Assembly: GCF_014042365.1 (NCBI RefSeq)
Contig: NZ_JACEZS010000019.1
Coordinates: 52,350-116,349, forward strand
Direction: 5' to 3'
DNA: 64,000 nucleotides
Source: Rugamonas fusca
GTDB lineage: Bacteria; Pseudomonadota; Gammaproteobacteria; Burkholderiales; Burkholderiaceae_D
The notes beneath the pieces were generated by a model, which saw nothing but the letters and a program-made list of their open reading frames with translations, had not been told where the DNA came from and did not search any database. Below are positions 1-11,115 of the stretch, piece after piece. The position numbers were made by a program, and so were the translations under genes. The stretch's first letter is position 1. Every line of letters begins with the position of its first letter.

Positions 1-254
1 CGCGCGGCGTGACCGTCAACGCCGTCTGCCCCGGCTACACGGAGACGGACATGGTGCGCGAGGCCATCGCCAACATCGTGGCCAAAACGGGCCGCGACGA
101 GCAGCAGGCGCGCGCCGGGCTGGCGGCCGGCAATCCCCAGCAACGGCTGGTGCAGCCGGAGCAGGTGGCCAACGCCGTGGCCTGGCTGTGCCTGCCTGAA
201 TCGGCCGCCATGACGGGCCAGGCCATCGCCGTCGCCGGCGGCGAAGTGATGTAA
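1..254 (+). CDS. SDR-family oxidoreductase, C-terminal fragment
   Basis: The gene enters from outside the window; only its last 83 or so codons are present, read in the frame starting at base 3. The visible part has the NAVCPGYTETDM segment that follows the catalytic Tyr-x-x-x-Lys in classical short-chain dehydrogenases, and the usual C-terminal block ending in an AMTGQAIAVAGG-type stretch. It is therefore an NAD(P)-dependent oxidoreductase of the 3-hydroxyacyl / 3-oxoacyl-ACP reductase type. The catalytic residues and nucleotide-binding site lie upstream. It is followed on the same strand by a MarR regulator and beta-oxidation-like genes, so a role in the same acyl-CoA pathway is likely. The substrate cannot be told. 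Confidence 0.85.
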   Translation, partial: RGVTVNAVCPGYTETDMVREAIANIVAKTGRDEQQARAGLAAGNPQQRLVQPEQVANAVAWLCLPESAAMTGQAIAVAGGEVM

Positions 255-284
255 AGCCTCATGCAACGGAACTGATTGGAACGA

Positions 285-821
285 ATGACGATGTCACGCT
301 CAGAGAACCACGCCCATCCTGCCGCGCCGCCAGATGGCGAAGAACCCGTGCTGGATGTGGCCAGCCGCCTCACGGACGACCATCACCAGTCGCTCAAGCT
401 GTGGCTGCGCATGCTCTCGTGCACCATGCGCATCGAGAACGAGATCCGCAGCCGGCTGCGCACCACGTTCGGCATCACCTTGCCGCGCTTTGACCTGATG
501 GCGCAGCTGGAACGGTATCCGCAGGGCTTGCGCATGGGCGAGCTGTCCAGGCGCATGATGGTCACGGGCGGTAATATCACCGGCATTACCGACCAGCTGG
601 AGCAGGAAAAGCTGGTGCTGCGCGTGCCCGACCCCAAGGACGGCCGCGCCTACAGCGTCAAGCTGACGCCCGCCGGCCGCCGCGCTTTCGCCTCCATGGC
701 GGCCGTGCACGAACAATGGATCGCCGAACTGCTGCAGGACATGTCCAGCGCCGACAAGGGCCAGCTGATCGACCTGCTGTCGCAGATGAAGCGCCACCTG
801 AACGCCTCCGACGAAAAATAA
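285..821 (+). CDS. MarR-family transcriptional regulator
   Basis: About 178 residues with a MarR winged helix-turn-helix in the middle (roughly residues 55-130). The wing segment DPKDGRAYSVKLTPAGR is characteristic of the family, and helical flanks form the dimer interface. MarR proteins usually repress neighbouring catabolic genes and release DNA on binding an aromatic or acyl-CoA ligand, so this is probably the local regulator of the surrounding operon. ATG codons at 285 and 291 are both possible, as is a TTG at 276; 285 was chosen because a GGA-containing stretch lies just before it. It begins about 30 nt after the SDR gene and ends 9 nt before the enoyl-CoA hydratase gene, so it is probably co-transcribed with its targets. 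Confidence 0.85.
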   Translation: MTMSRSENHAHPAAPPDGEEPVLDVASRLTDDHHQSLKLWLRMLSCTMRIENEIRSRLRTTFGITLPRFDLMAQLERYPQGLRMGELSRRMMVTGGNITGITDQLEQEKLVLRVPDPKDGRAYSVKLTPAGRRAFASMAAVHEQWIAELLQDMSSADKGQLIDLLSQMKRHLNASDEK

Positions 822-830
822 GGACACCCC

Positions 831-1685
<855 letters not shown>

Positions 1686-1687
1686 GC

Positions 1688-2851
1688 ATGGCCGACAAGA
1701 GCTACCTGGACTGGCCCTTCCTGGCGCCCCGGCACGCTGAACTGGAGCGGGCGCTGGACGCCTGGGCCGGCGCCAACATCGTCGAGGGCCAGCACGGCGA
1801 CGTGGACGCGGCCTGCCGCCAGCTGGTGGCACAACTGGGCGCGGCCGGCTGGCTGCGCCACGCCGTGGGCGGCGAGCAGTGGGGCGGCCAGGACGACGCC
1901 ATCGACACGCGCGCCCTGTGCCTGATCCGCGAAACGCTGGCGCGCCATTCCGGCCTGGCCGATTTCGCGTTCGCCATGCAGGGCCTCGGTTCGGGCGCCA
2001 TCTCCCTGTTCGGCAGCGCCGCCCAGCGCGCCGCGTATCTGCCGCGCGTGGCCAGCGGCGCGGCCATCGCCGCCTTCGCGCTGTCCGAGCCGCAGGCCGG
2101 TTCGGACGTGGCGGCCCTGGCGTGCGCGGCCGTGCGCGAGGGCGACCATTACGTGCTCGATGGCGAGAAGACGTGGATTTCCAATGGCGGCATCGCCGAT
2201 TTCTACGTGGTGTTCGCGCGCACGGGCGAGCAGCCGGGCGCGCGCGGCATCAGCGCCTTCATCGTGGACGCGGGCCTGCCAGGATTCGAGATCGCCGAGC
2301 GCATCAACGTGATCGCGCCCCATCCGCTGGCGCGGCTGCGGTTCACCGGCTGCCGGGTGCCGGCCAGCGCGCGCATCGGCGAAGCGGGGCAGGGCTTCAA
2401 GGTGGCCATGGCCACGCTGGACGTGTTCCGCACTTCGGTGGCGGCGGCCGCGCTGGGCTTCGCGCGCCGTGCGCTGGACGAGGCGCTGGCGCGTGCCACG
2501 GGACGCCAGCTGTTCGGCCAGGCGCTGGCCGACTTCCAGCTCACCCAGGCCCGGCTGGCCCAGATGGCGACCGGCATCGATGCGGCCGCGCTGCTGACCT
2601 ACCGGGCTGCGTGGCAGCGCGACCAGGGCCGCAACGTGACCAAGGAGGCGGCCATGGCCAAGCTGACGGCCACCGAGACGGCGCAGCAGGTGATCGACGG
2701 CGCCGTGCAACTGTTCGGCGGCCTGGGCGTGGTCAGCGAGCAGCCCGTCGAACGGCTGTACCGGGAAATCCGCGCGCTGCGCATCTACGAGGGCGCGACG
2801 GAGGTGCAGCAACTGATCATCGCGCGCGAGCTGCTGCGGGCCGCGCACTAA
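1688..2851 (+). CDS. Acyl-CoA dehydrogenase family protein
   Basis: 387 residues, the normal length for the family. Seen are the FAD/substrate motif ALSEPQAGSDVAAL, the WISNGG segment in the middle domain, and the C-terminal block RIYEGATEVQ, whose glutamate is at the usual catalytic-base position. It should introduce a double bond into an acyl-CoA and pass electrons to ETF. The ATG at 1688 follows the previous stop codon almost directly. An open frame runs much further upstream in this phase, but that part overlaps the hydratase gene and has no homology-like sequence, so it was excluded. Confidence 0.9.
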   Translation: MADKSYLDWPFLAPRHAELERALDAWAGANIVEGQHGDVDAACRQLVAQLGAAGWLRHAVGGEQWGGQDDAIDTRALCLIRETLARHSGLADFAFAMQGLGSGAISLFGSAAQRAAYLPRVASGAAIAAFALSEPQAGSDVAALACAAVREGDHYVLDGEKTWISNGGIADFYVVFARTGEQPGARGISAFIVDAGLPGFEIAERINVIAPHPLARLRFTGCRVPASARIGEAGQGFKVAMATLDVFRTSVAAAALGFARRALDEALARATGRQLFGQALADFQLTQARLAQMATGIDAAALLTYRAAWQRDQGRNVTKEAAMAKLTATETAQQVIDGAVQLFGGLGVVSEQPVERLYREIRALRIYEGATEVQQLIIARELLRAAH

Positions 2852-2882
2852 CAGGGAATTCACAGGGAAATCAAGCGAGAAG

Positions 2883-3293
2883 ATGAGTGAACAGATGAAA
2901 ATCCTGCAGCCGCCGGGTTGGCTGCGTCCGCGCGGCTATGCCAACGGGGTGGCCGCGCGCGGCACCGCCGTCTACGTGAGCGGCATGATAGGGTGGGACA
3001 GCCAGGGCGTGTTCCACACGGACGATTTCGCCGCTCAGACCCGGCAGGCGCTGCACAACATCGTGGCCGTGCTGGCCGAGGCGGGCGCGCGCCCCGAGCA
3101 CATCGTGCGCATGACGTGGTACGTGCTCGACAAGCGCGAGTACGTGGCGGCCTGGCCCGCCATCGGCGTGGCCTACCGCGAGATCATGGGGGCGCATTAT
3201 CCGGCCATGACGGCCGTGCAGGTGGCGGGACTGGTCGAGGACCGGGCCAGGGTGGAGATCGAGGTGACGGCAATTGTGCCCTCAGTGGAATGA
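2883..3293 (+). CDS. RidA/YER057c-family protein lacking the catalytic arginine
   Basis: 136 residues with the Rid fold signature: a VYVSGMIGWDSQG strand-turn near residue 37, a central QTRQALHNIVAVLAEAGA helix, and a C-terminal RVEIEVTAIV strand. In true RidA imine deaminases an arginine follows Pro-Ala near the C terminus (PARS-type motif). Here the matching place reads YPAMTAVQV with methionine at residue 109, so classical 2-iminobutanoate/propanoate deamination is unlikely. It probably belongs to a Rid subgroup tied to catabolic operons. It is the last gene of the operon, 31 nt after the acyl-CoA dehydrogenase. Confidence 0.8.
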   Translation: MSEQMKILQPPGWLRPRGYANGVAARGTAVYVSGMIGWDSQGVFHTDDFAAQTRQALHNIVAVLAEAGARPEHIVRMTWYVLDKREYVAAWPAIGVAYREIMGAHYPAMTAVQVAGLVEDRARVEIEVTAIVPSVE

Positions 3294-3391
3294 TCGTGTT
3301 CATTTGGTAATATAAAAAAGTAATTCAATCCCATCAATGTGCTATATTTGACAAAGAAATGGCTATGTTGGTAACTTGCATTGAGGGAATC

Positions 3392-4108
3392 ATGGGATCC
3401 AAATTGAAATGGAGTATGGCCGCCTGGTCGGCGTTGGCACTGTCCGCCACGATGGTGCCAGCCGGCGCAGCTTCCTTGCTGAACGCCGCGGAACAGCAAC
3501 AGCTGGCGACCTGGTTGGGCGAAGGCCCGGTGGCATTTACCAATATTTATACCAAGGCCAACGGCGATACCTCGGCCGCATTCCATCACGCTGCCGATGG
3601 CAAGGGGCGTACGATCGCCGTGATGCAGGCCACCAATGAAAAAGGCCAAACGTGGCTCATTGGCGGTTACAACCCGCAAAGTTGGGCATCGAGCGGCGGT
3701 TACCACATCACGACTGAGCAGGCGCAACGCACCGGTTTTCTGTTCAACCTGACCACCAGCGAGATCCATCGCCAGACTCCCAAGACCTATGCGCTGGATA
3801 CCGTTGGCTCCTACCAGACACTGAACGCCGCCAATGTCGGTCCGACCTTCGGTCTTGGCAATGACCTGTATGTGCCGGCTGACTTGACCCATGGCGGCTA
3901 TTCGCTGCTGTATTCGTACGCCGACCCCAATCGTTATAATTTCAACACCAGTGTGCTGGACGGCTCGACTTTCGTGCGTCCCAACATCACGTTCGGCGCG
4001 ATGGAGATTTATACCATTTCCGCCGTTCCGGAACCCGCATCCGGCGCCTTGTGGCTGGGGGGGCTGGGTCTGCTGGCGCTGCTTGCGCGCCGCACACGAT
4101 CCGTCTGA
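3392..4108 (+). CDS. PEP-CTERM-anchored protein with a TLD-like domain
   Basis: About 238 residues. A signal peptide (KLKWSMAAWSALALSATM, then an AGAAS cleavage region) is followed by a domain with the TLDc pattern: a serine/histidine-rich AAFHHAADGKGRTIAV strand, the LIGGYNPQSWASSGGY segment, and FLFNLTTSEI. The C terminus is a textbook exosortase signal: VPEPAS, a hydrophobic helix, then an Arg-rich tail. It should be exported, cleaved by an exosortase and left in the envelope or matrix. The start at 3392 was chosen because it puts the signal peptide at the N terminus; an in-frame ATG at 3359 is the alternative. The function of PEP-CTERM TLD proteins is unknown. It stands alone, between the catabolic operon and a tRNA gene, but only 3 kb from the exosortase locus. 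Confidence 0.8.
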   Translation: MGSKLKWSMAAWSALALSATMVPAGAASLLNAAEQQQLATWLGEGPVAFTNIYTKANGDTSAAFHHAADGKGRTIAVMQATNEKGQTWLIGGYNPQSWASSGGYHITTEQAQRTGFLFNLTTSEIHRQTPKTYALDTVGSYQTLNAANVGPTFGLGNDLYVPADLTHGGYSLLYSYADPNRYNFNTSVLDGSTFVRPNITFGAMEIYTISAVPEPASGALWLGGLGLLALLARRTRSV

Positions 4109-4117
4109 CCAATGGCG

Positions 4118-4140
4118 TGGCCGTGCGGCGGGCACGGCCA
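4118..4140 (+). terminator. Hairpin after the TLD PEP-CTERM gene
   Basis: A perfect 9-bp stem (TGGCCGTGC / GCACGGCCA) with a 5-nt loop lies 10 nt after the stop codon. There is no run of T after it, so it may be a weak terminator or a 3'-end stabiliser. Confidence 0.5.
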
Positions 4141-4169
4141 TGACCGCGTAAAGTTCTCGACTGACCCTG

Positions 4170-4196
4170 TTGCGGTTTTTTGTTAGCCTGTACAAT
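4170..4196 (+). promoter_or_regulatory. Candidate promoter of tRNA-Arg
   Basis: TTGCGG at 4170-4175 and TACAAT at 4191-4196 are separated by 15 nt, shorter than ideal. The -10 box ends 17 nt before the mature tRNA start, which fits a tRNA promoter. Confidence 0.45.
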
Positions 4197-4213
4197 GGCG
4201 CTGCGTTCAGTGT

Positions 4214-4288
4214 GTCGCCATAGTTCAACGGATAGAACAGGTTCCTCCTAAGAATCAGATACAGGTTCGATTCCTGTTGGCGATACCA
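4214..4288 (+). tRNA. tRNA-Arg (anticodon CCT)
   Basis: A 75-nt cloverleaf can be folded by hand. The acceptor stem is GTCGCCA/TGGCGAT with one terminal G-T pair. The D stem is GTTC/GAAC and the anticodon stem GGTTC/GAATC with loop CTCCTAA. The T stem is ACAGG/CCTGT with loop TTCGATT, and CCA is encoded at 4286-4288. The anticodon at 4247-4249 is CCT, which reads AGG arginine codons, rare in this GC-rich genome. It is the only tRNA found in the window. Confidence 0.93.
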
Positions 4289-4461
4289 GTCCCTTGCGGT
4301 ACGGTGCCGTGCGACCCGCTGTGGCGCCATCATTCCTCATCGCATTTGCATACGGGAATTGGCGCAGCCAGCGGCGCAGCCGGTACAATGCGTGCTTCAT
4401 TCATCCTTTATCTGGCCAACCGCGCCGTTTCGGCGCCTGCCTGGCCACCTTCTCACTCACT

Positions 4462-6372
<1,911 letters not shown>

Positions 6373-6440
6373 ACGGCGCCAGTCTGGCCGCAAACGGGCT
6401 CCTCAGTTCGCGTTATTTGTTGTAGTATATGCATGTTTAG

Positions 6441-6458
6441 GGCCACCTGCGGGTGGCC
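6441..6458 (+). terminator. Hairpin between uup and the eps locus
   Basis: GGCCACC, a 4-nt loop and GGTGGCC form a perfect 7-bp stem about 70 nt after uup. A short T-rich stretch (CTCCTTTGTT) begins about a dozen bases on. It may end uup transcription; the evidence is only structural. Confidence 0.4.
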
Positions 6459-6548
6459 TGCTCCTTTGTTCAATCAGGATCAGCATGCTGGACTGCTCCG
6501 TTACACCGTCCGCGGCCGGCGCCGCGCCCGTCCACCGCCGGGGGCGTC

Positions 6549-7211
6549 ATGTTTGAGCGTGCCGCCTGGCCCCGCGTGCTGCCCTTCGCCGCCTACCTCA
6601 CCTTTATCGCCATCGCTGACCTGCTGGACTGGCTCGGGGTCAGTGCGGGCCAGCTGCGCTGGCTGTATCCGTTCAAGATCGCGGTGGTGCTGGCGCTGTT
6701 GCTGGCCTTTCGGCGCCACTATGATGAACTGGGGCCGCCATTCCTGAATCGGGGCGCCGCCGCCAAGGCCGTGGCGGCCGGGATCGTCGTGCTGTTGTTG
6801 TGGATAAACCTCAATGCGGATTGGATGAAGGTCGGCACCAGCGCCGGATTTGATCCGGCCCGCGATGGCAAGATAGACTGGCTGCTGGTGACGGTGCGCC
6901 TGGCCGGCGCGGCGCTGGTGGTGCCCGTCATGGAGGAGTTGTTCTGGCGTTCCTACCTGATGCGCTGGCTGGAGTCGGCCCACTTCCAGCAAGTGGCGCC
7001 CGCACGGTTGGGATGGAAGCCATTTGTTGTCACAGTGGTATTATTCGGGTTTGAGCACAATCTGTGGCTGGCCGGTATCGTTGCCGGCGCCGTGTACAGC
7101 CTGCTGTACATGCGCAGCGGCTCATTGTGGCCGCCCGTGCTTGCGCACGGGGTCACCAACGGCTTGTTGGGGGTCTGGATAATTTCCACTGGCAATTGGA
7201 CTTACTGGTAA
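6549..7211 (+). CDS. CPBP-family intramembrane protease, exosortase-associated type
   Basis: 220 residues with about six hydrophobic segments. The three CPBP/CAAX-protease motifs are present: EELFWR (Glu129, Glu130, Arg134), the FGFEH block with His170, and a third conserved His at 200 in AHGVTNG. This protease group is often found at exosortase loci (TIGR03008-like, recalled). It sits directly upstream of epsL and epsB on the same strand, so it is probably part of the same transcription unit. Its substrate is unknown; processing of an envelope protein connected with PEP-CTERM sorting is a guess. The ATG at 6549 was picked because upstream in-frame residues look random and Pro/Arg-rich. Confidence 0.85.
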   Translation: MFERAAWPRVLPFAAYLTFIAIADLLDWLGVSAGQLRWLYPFKIAVVLALLLAFRRHYDELGPPFLNRGAAAKAVAAGIVVLLLWINLNADWMKVGTSAGFDPARDGKIDWLLVTVRLAGAALVVPVMEELFWRSYLMRWLESAHFQQVAPARLGWKPFVVTVVLFGFEHNLWLAGIVAGAVYSLLYMRSGSLWPPVLAHGVTNGLLGVWIISTGNWTYW

Positions 7212-7253
7212 TATTTACAAATAATAGTTTCTTATTTTACAAAGAAGACGCCC

Positions 7254-8480
7254 ATGCCTAGTTCCATGCCAAAAAACGCACGTCATCTCCGCAGCCCCAT
7301 GCTGCCCCTGGCCGCCCTGATCGGCGCGGCGTTGGCCAGTCCGGCCCAGGCCGCGCTCAGCGATACCATTCATCCGTTCGTGTCCGCCACCTACAGCTAC
7401 GAGGACAATTTGTTGCGCCTGCCCGACGGCGTGCCGGGGCCGCAAGGGAGCCGGTCCGACTCGCTGACCCAGTTGCAGGCCGGCTTGCTGTTCGAGCGTC
7501 CGATCGGGCGCCAGATCCTGACCGGCCAGGCAAAGGTGTCGCGCGTCAGTTTTAACCATTACGACCAGCTCAATTACAACGGCAAGGATGTCTCGGCCGA
7601 CTGGCAGTGGTTTGTGTTGCGCAATTTTTCCGGCCACGTGGGCGCGTCCTATGCCCAGGTGCTGACCCCGTTTACGGATTACCACAGCAGCGAGCGCAAC
7701 CTGCGCACCACGCGCCGCGAATATGCCGATGGGAACTGGCGCTTCCACCCCAGCTGGCAGGTGCATGGCGGCGTGTCGAGCACCAAGTACGAATACGATC
7801 TGGCCAGCCAGCGCTACATCAACCGTACCGAGGACAGCAGCGACGTGGGGCTCGATTACCTGGCCGCCAGCGGCAGCCGTTTCGGCGTGCTGGCCCGCCA
7901 TATCAAGGGCAGTTATCCGAACCAGCCCATTGTTGCCGGCACCGTCATCGACAATGGCTACAAGCAGGATGACCTCAAGGCCAACGTGTACTGGCTGATT
8001 AATGGCGTGACCCAGCTGCAGGTGCTGGCCGGCCGCTCCCGCCGTGACTATAATTTCTTTACCGGTTATAACGGCAGCGGCGCCAATGGTCGCGTGACGG
8101 TGTTCTGGCAGCCACTGGGCAAGGTGAAATTCACGGCCAGCACCTGGCGCGAATACCAGGCCATTGAAAGCACGCTGGTCAACAGCGGCCTGGTCAGGGG
8201 CGCCAGCCTGGGGGCCAACTGGGCCATTTCGGCCAAGCTCATGGCCGACGCGTCGATGCGGCACGACCGGCGCAATTTCAATGTGATCAATCCGGTGACG
8301 CTGGCCGGCGCTCCCAGCGATTCGGGCAACCTGGTTCAGGCCGGACTGACCTACACCCCGATCCAGTCCGTGCAGCTGAACGTCAGCGCCTTCCGCGACA
8401 CCCGCACGGGCAGTGTCTATCTGGGCACGGGCGGCTACACGGCCAAAGGTATGTCGCTGACGGCGACGGGGCAGTTCTAG
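7254..8480 (+). CDS. epsL: Outer-membrane beta-barrel protein of the EPS locus, EpsL-like
   Basis: 408 residues. A signal peptide ends near ASPAQAALS. The mature protein is rich in alternating aromatic and polar residues (ATYSYEDNLLRLPDG; VGLDYLAASGSRFGVLARH) and ends in Phe (SLTATGQF), typical of outer-membrane beta barrels. It matches the EpsL type recalled from exosortase-B polysaccharide loci. Its likely role is an outer-membrane partner of the EpsE export channel or a surface anchor for the polymer. It lies 42 nt after the protease gene and 8 nt before epsB. Confidence 0.82.
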   Translation: MPSSMPKNARHLRSPMLPLAALIGAALASPAQAALSDTIHPFVSATYSYEDNLLRLPDGVPGPQGSRSDSLTQLQAGLLFERPIGRQILTGQAKVSRVSFNHYDQLNYNGKDVSADWQWFVLRNFSGHVGASYAQVLTPFTDYHSSERNLRTTRREYADGNWRFHPSWQVHGGVSSTKYEYDLASQRYINRTEDSSDVGLDYLAASGSRFGVLARHIKGSYPNQPIVAGTVIDNGYKQDDLKANVYWLINGVTQLQVLAGRSRRDYNFFTGYNGSGANGRVTVFWQPLGKVKFTASTWREYQAIESTLVNSGLVRGASLGANWAISAKLMADASMRHDRRNFNVINPVTLAGAPSDSGNLVQAGLTYTPIQSVQLNVSAFRDTRTGSVYLGTGGYTAKGMSLTATGQF

Positions 8481-8488
8481 AGCAAGCC

Positions 8489-9871
8489 ATGACCGTCAAC
8501 GATATACCCCTGATTTCCTTTTTTCAGCGCATCCTCGATCCACTCATCATCATGGGTACCCTGTACCTGTTTTCGATGATTTATGCCGAGCCTTTCACGG
8601 GTTATTCGCTGGTGCTGATGGTGCTGGCGTTCTTCGTCTCGTCGTCCGTGTACCAGCACGTGGACCCGTACCGGACCTGGCGCAGTGGCCGCATGCTGGC
8701 CTATTCGCGCGATATCGTCGTGGGCTGGGTGGTCACGGCCCTGATCCTGGTGTTCCTTGGCTCCATCAGTGGCCTCGCCTATCACTACGACGAGACGGTC
8801 GTGCTGTCCTGGTTCGTGGCCACCCCGTTCGTGCTGCTGACCAGTCACCTGGCCGCCCGCGTGATCGGGTCCGACCCGGCCAAGGCCAGCGAGGTGCGCT
8901 CGGTGATCATCGTCGGCGCCAATGACGTGGGCCTGAAGTTCGCCCGCACCATCGAGCGCCACCCCAACCTGTTCATGAGCGTGCACGGCTTTTTCGATGA
9001 CCGTACCGAAGACCGCTGGCCACCCGACATGCGGCAGCCGATGCTGGGCCGCATGGCCGACATCGCCGCCTATGTGCGCGCCAACCACGTGAAGATGATC
9101 TTCATCAGCCAGCCCATCTCAGCTCAGCCAAGGATCCGTAAGCTGCTCGACGAACTGCAAGACACCACGGCCTCGGTCTATTTCCTGCCCGATATCTATG
9201 TGTTCGACCTGATGCAGGCCCGTTTTGACAATGTGGGCGGCATGCCGGTGATCGCCATCTGCGAAACGCCATTCACCGGCTTTAACAGCATGATCAAGCG
9301 CACCAGCGACATCGTGCTGGCGGCCCTGATCCAGCTCGCGCTGCTGCCGCTCATGCTGGTGATCGCGCTGGCCGTCAAGTGTACGTCGCCCGGTCCCGTG
9401 ATTTTCCGCCAGCGCCGCTATGGCCTGTATGGCGAGGAAATCATCGTCTACAAGTTCCGCTCGATGACGGTGGCCGAGGATGGCGCGCATGTGGTGCAGG
9501 CCACCAAGAACGACCAGCGGGTGACGCGGGTCGGGGCGTTCCTGCGCAAGAGTTCGCTCGACGAGTTGCCGCAGTTCATAAACGTGTTGCAGGGGCGCAT
9601 GAGTATCGTTGGCCCGCGGCCGCACGCGGTGGCCCACAACGAGCAGTACCGCAAGCTGATCAAGGGCTACATGCTGCGCCACAAGGCCAAGCCTGGCATC
9701 ACGGGCTGGGCCCAGGTGAACGGCTTGCGCGGCGAGACCGACACGCTGGACAAGATGGAGGCGCGGATCCGCTACGACCTCGATTATCTGCGCAACTGGT
9801 CGCTGTGGCTCGATATCTGGATCATCCTGCGCACAGTGAAAGTGGTACTCAAGCGCGACAACGCCCATTAG
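8489..9871 (+). CDS. epsB: Undecaprenyl-phosphate sugar phosphotransferase (EpsB/WcaJ type)
   Basis: 460 residues. Four N-terminal hydrophobic segments are followed by a Rossmann-like CoA-binding-type domain (SVIIVGANDVGLKFA, about residue 133). A further membrane segment precedes the C-terminal bacterial sugar transferase domain (about 270-460), with VIFRQRRYGLYGE, YKFRSM, SSLDELPQ, SIVGPRPH and GITGWAQVNGLRGE. It transfers a hexose-1-phosphate from a UDP-sugar to undecaprenyl phosphate, the first membrane step of repeat-unit synthesis. Glucose or galactose is the usual donor; galE further along the locus would serve the latter. It ends right before a hairpin and an internal promoter. Confidence 0.9.
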   Translation: MTVNDIPLISFFQRILDPLIIMGTLYLFSMIYAEPFTGYSLVLMVLAFFVSSSVYQHVDPYRTWRSGRMLAYSRDIVVGWVVTALILVFLGSISGLAYHYDETVVLSWFVATPFVLLTSHLAARVIGSDPAKASEVRSVIIVGANDVGLKFARTIERHPNLFMSVHGFFDDRTEDRWPPDMRQPMLGRMADIAAYVRANHVKMIFISQPISAQPRIRKLLDELQDTTASVYFLPDIYVFDLMQARFDNVGGMPVIAICETPFTGFNSMIKRTSDIVLAALIQLALLPLMLVIALAVKCTSPGPVIFRQRRYGLYGEEIIVYKFRSMTVAEDGAHVVQATKNDQRVTRVGAFLRKSSLDELPQFINVLQGRMSIVGPRPHAVAHNEQYRKLIKGYMLRHKAKPGITGWAQVNGLRGETDTLDKMEARIRYDLDYLRNWSLWLDIWIILRTVKVVLKRDNAH

Positions 9872-9894
9872 GCACGCGACGAAAAATCGCGTGC
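9872..9894 (+). terminator. Hairpin directly after epsB
   Basis: GCACGCGA, a 7-nt A-rich loop and TCGCGTGC form a perfect 8-bp stem starting at the base after the stop codon. There is no T-run. It may attenuate read-through from epsL-epsB into epsD. Confidence 0.5.
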
Positions 9895-9953
9895 GGGCCT
9901 TCCGGAACGGCGATAAGATGGGCGGCAAGCGGTGGCTGAGGTGACGGGGCGGG

Positions 9954-9981
9954 TTGTTGAACACTGTACGCCTTTTATAAT
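9954..9981 (+). promoter_or_regulatory. Candidate promoter of the epsD-epsI operon
   Basis: TTGTTG at 9954-9959 and a perfect TATAAT at 9976-9981 are 16 nt apart. The pair lies about 120 nt upstream of epsD in the only sizeable gap of the eps core. Confidence 0.55.
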
Positions 9982-10102
9982 ATTGACAATTCATGGTCGA
10001 GGTCGCATACTTTGCACGCGATTTTGGCCGCCACCTCGCGCGCCGGCGTGCGCACGGTTTTCGGCATTGAATTGTTTCCAAAATCAAGTTAAAGGAACTA
10101 TT

Positions 10103-11065
10103 TTGAACTTCGAGATTGTCAGCTTCGTGCAGAAGAACAAGTTCGTGCCCTCCCGGCACCTGTTGTGCGCCGGCTTGGTGCTGGCGGCCGCCGTCGGGCT
10201 GAGCGCTTGCGGCGGTAAGGAGAAGAAGTCCGGCCAGGCGCTAGCGAGCGTCAACGGCGAGGAAATCACGGTGCTGCAATTGAATGAGGAAATGCAGCGC
10301 GCGGGGGTGCAGAGCAGCCAGCAGGCGGCGGCCAGCAAGCAATTGCTGGAGGCGCTGATCGACCGTCAACTGCTGCAGAACGCGGCGGCCGCGGACAAGA
10401 CGGACCGCGATCCCAAGGTGGTGCAGGCGATCGAACGTGCCAAGGCGCTGATCGTCGCCCAATCCTACCTGCAGAAGCGGATCGGCACCGTGGCCCGGCC
10501 GACCAAGGAGGAGGTGGCCGATTATTACGCCAAGCACCCGGAATTTTTCTCCAACCGCAAGCTGTTCGACATGCGCGAGCTGGTGATCGCCACGGCCGAC
10601 CTGGGCGACGACTTGAAGGCGGTCATGGATAGCGCCAAGTCGCTCGACGACGTGGCGAACTGGCTTGATGGGCACAAGGTCAAGTTCGCGCGCACCCAGC
10701 TGGCGCGCGCCAGTTCGGACTTGCCGTCCGAGTTGAGCGCCAAGCTGCTGGCCATGCCCAAAGGGCAGCTGTTCGTGATCAAGGAAGGCGAGCGTACCAT
10801 GCTCATTTCCATCACCGAGGTGCGCGACAGTCCCGTCACGCTGGAAGTGGCGGCGCCGCAGATCGAACAGTTCCTGTTCAATAAGAGGAACAAGGACGCG
10901 GCCGACGCGGAACTGGCGCGGCTGCGTGCGGCGGCCAAGATCGAATACCTGGGCAAGCAGGCCGCGGCGCCGGCGTCTGCGCCGCCTGCCGCGGCGCCGG
11001 CGGCGGCCAGTGCGACCGGCAGCGCCGCCGGCGTCAACGAGCGCGGCGTCGCTGGCCTGAAGTAA
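10103..11065 (+). CDS. epsD: EpsD-type peptidyl-prolyl isomerase lipoprotein
   Basis: About 320 residues, read from a TTG at 10103 that has AAAGGA 6 nt before it; no ATG gives a better start. The N terminus carries a lipoprotein signal ending LSAC-GGKE. It then shows the SurA/PrsA-like region (ASVNGEEITVLQLNEEM; LIDRQLLQNAA) and a parvulin-like segment (about residues 135-250) beginning RPTKEEVADYYAKHPEFF. The tail is Ala/Pro-rich. EpsD proteins are found in methanolan-type and exosortase loci and are thought to act as periplasmic chaperones for export components. It heads the epsD-E-F-G-xrtB-epsI series. Confidence 0.85.
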   Translation: MNFEIVSFVQKNKFVPSRHLLCAGLVLAAAVGLSACGGKEKKSGQALASVNGEEITVLQLNEEMQRAGVQSSQQAAASKQLLEALIDRQLLQNAAAADKTDRDPKVVQAIERAKALIVAQSYLQKRIGTVARPTKEEVADYYAKHPEFFSNRKLFDMRELVIATADLGDDLKAVMDSAKSLDDVANWLDGHKVKFARTQLARASSDLPSELSAKLLAMPKGQLFVIKEGERTMLISITEVRDSPVTLEVAAPQIEQFLFNKRNKDAADAELARLRAAAKIEYLGKQAAAPASAPPAAAPAAASATGSAAGVNERGVAGLK

Positions 11066-11115
11066 ATCGTCCACCGGCCGGCGCGCCGGGCTTTGCAACT
11101 TTTGGAATGGTACAC

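Noticed and set aside
9957..9981. TTGAAC as -35 box for the TATAAT before epsD
   Set aside because: The spacer would be only 13 nt; TTGTTG at 9954 gives 16 nt.
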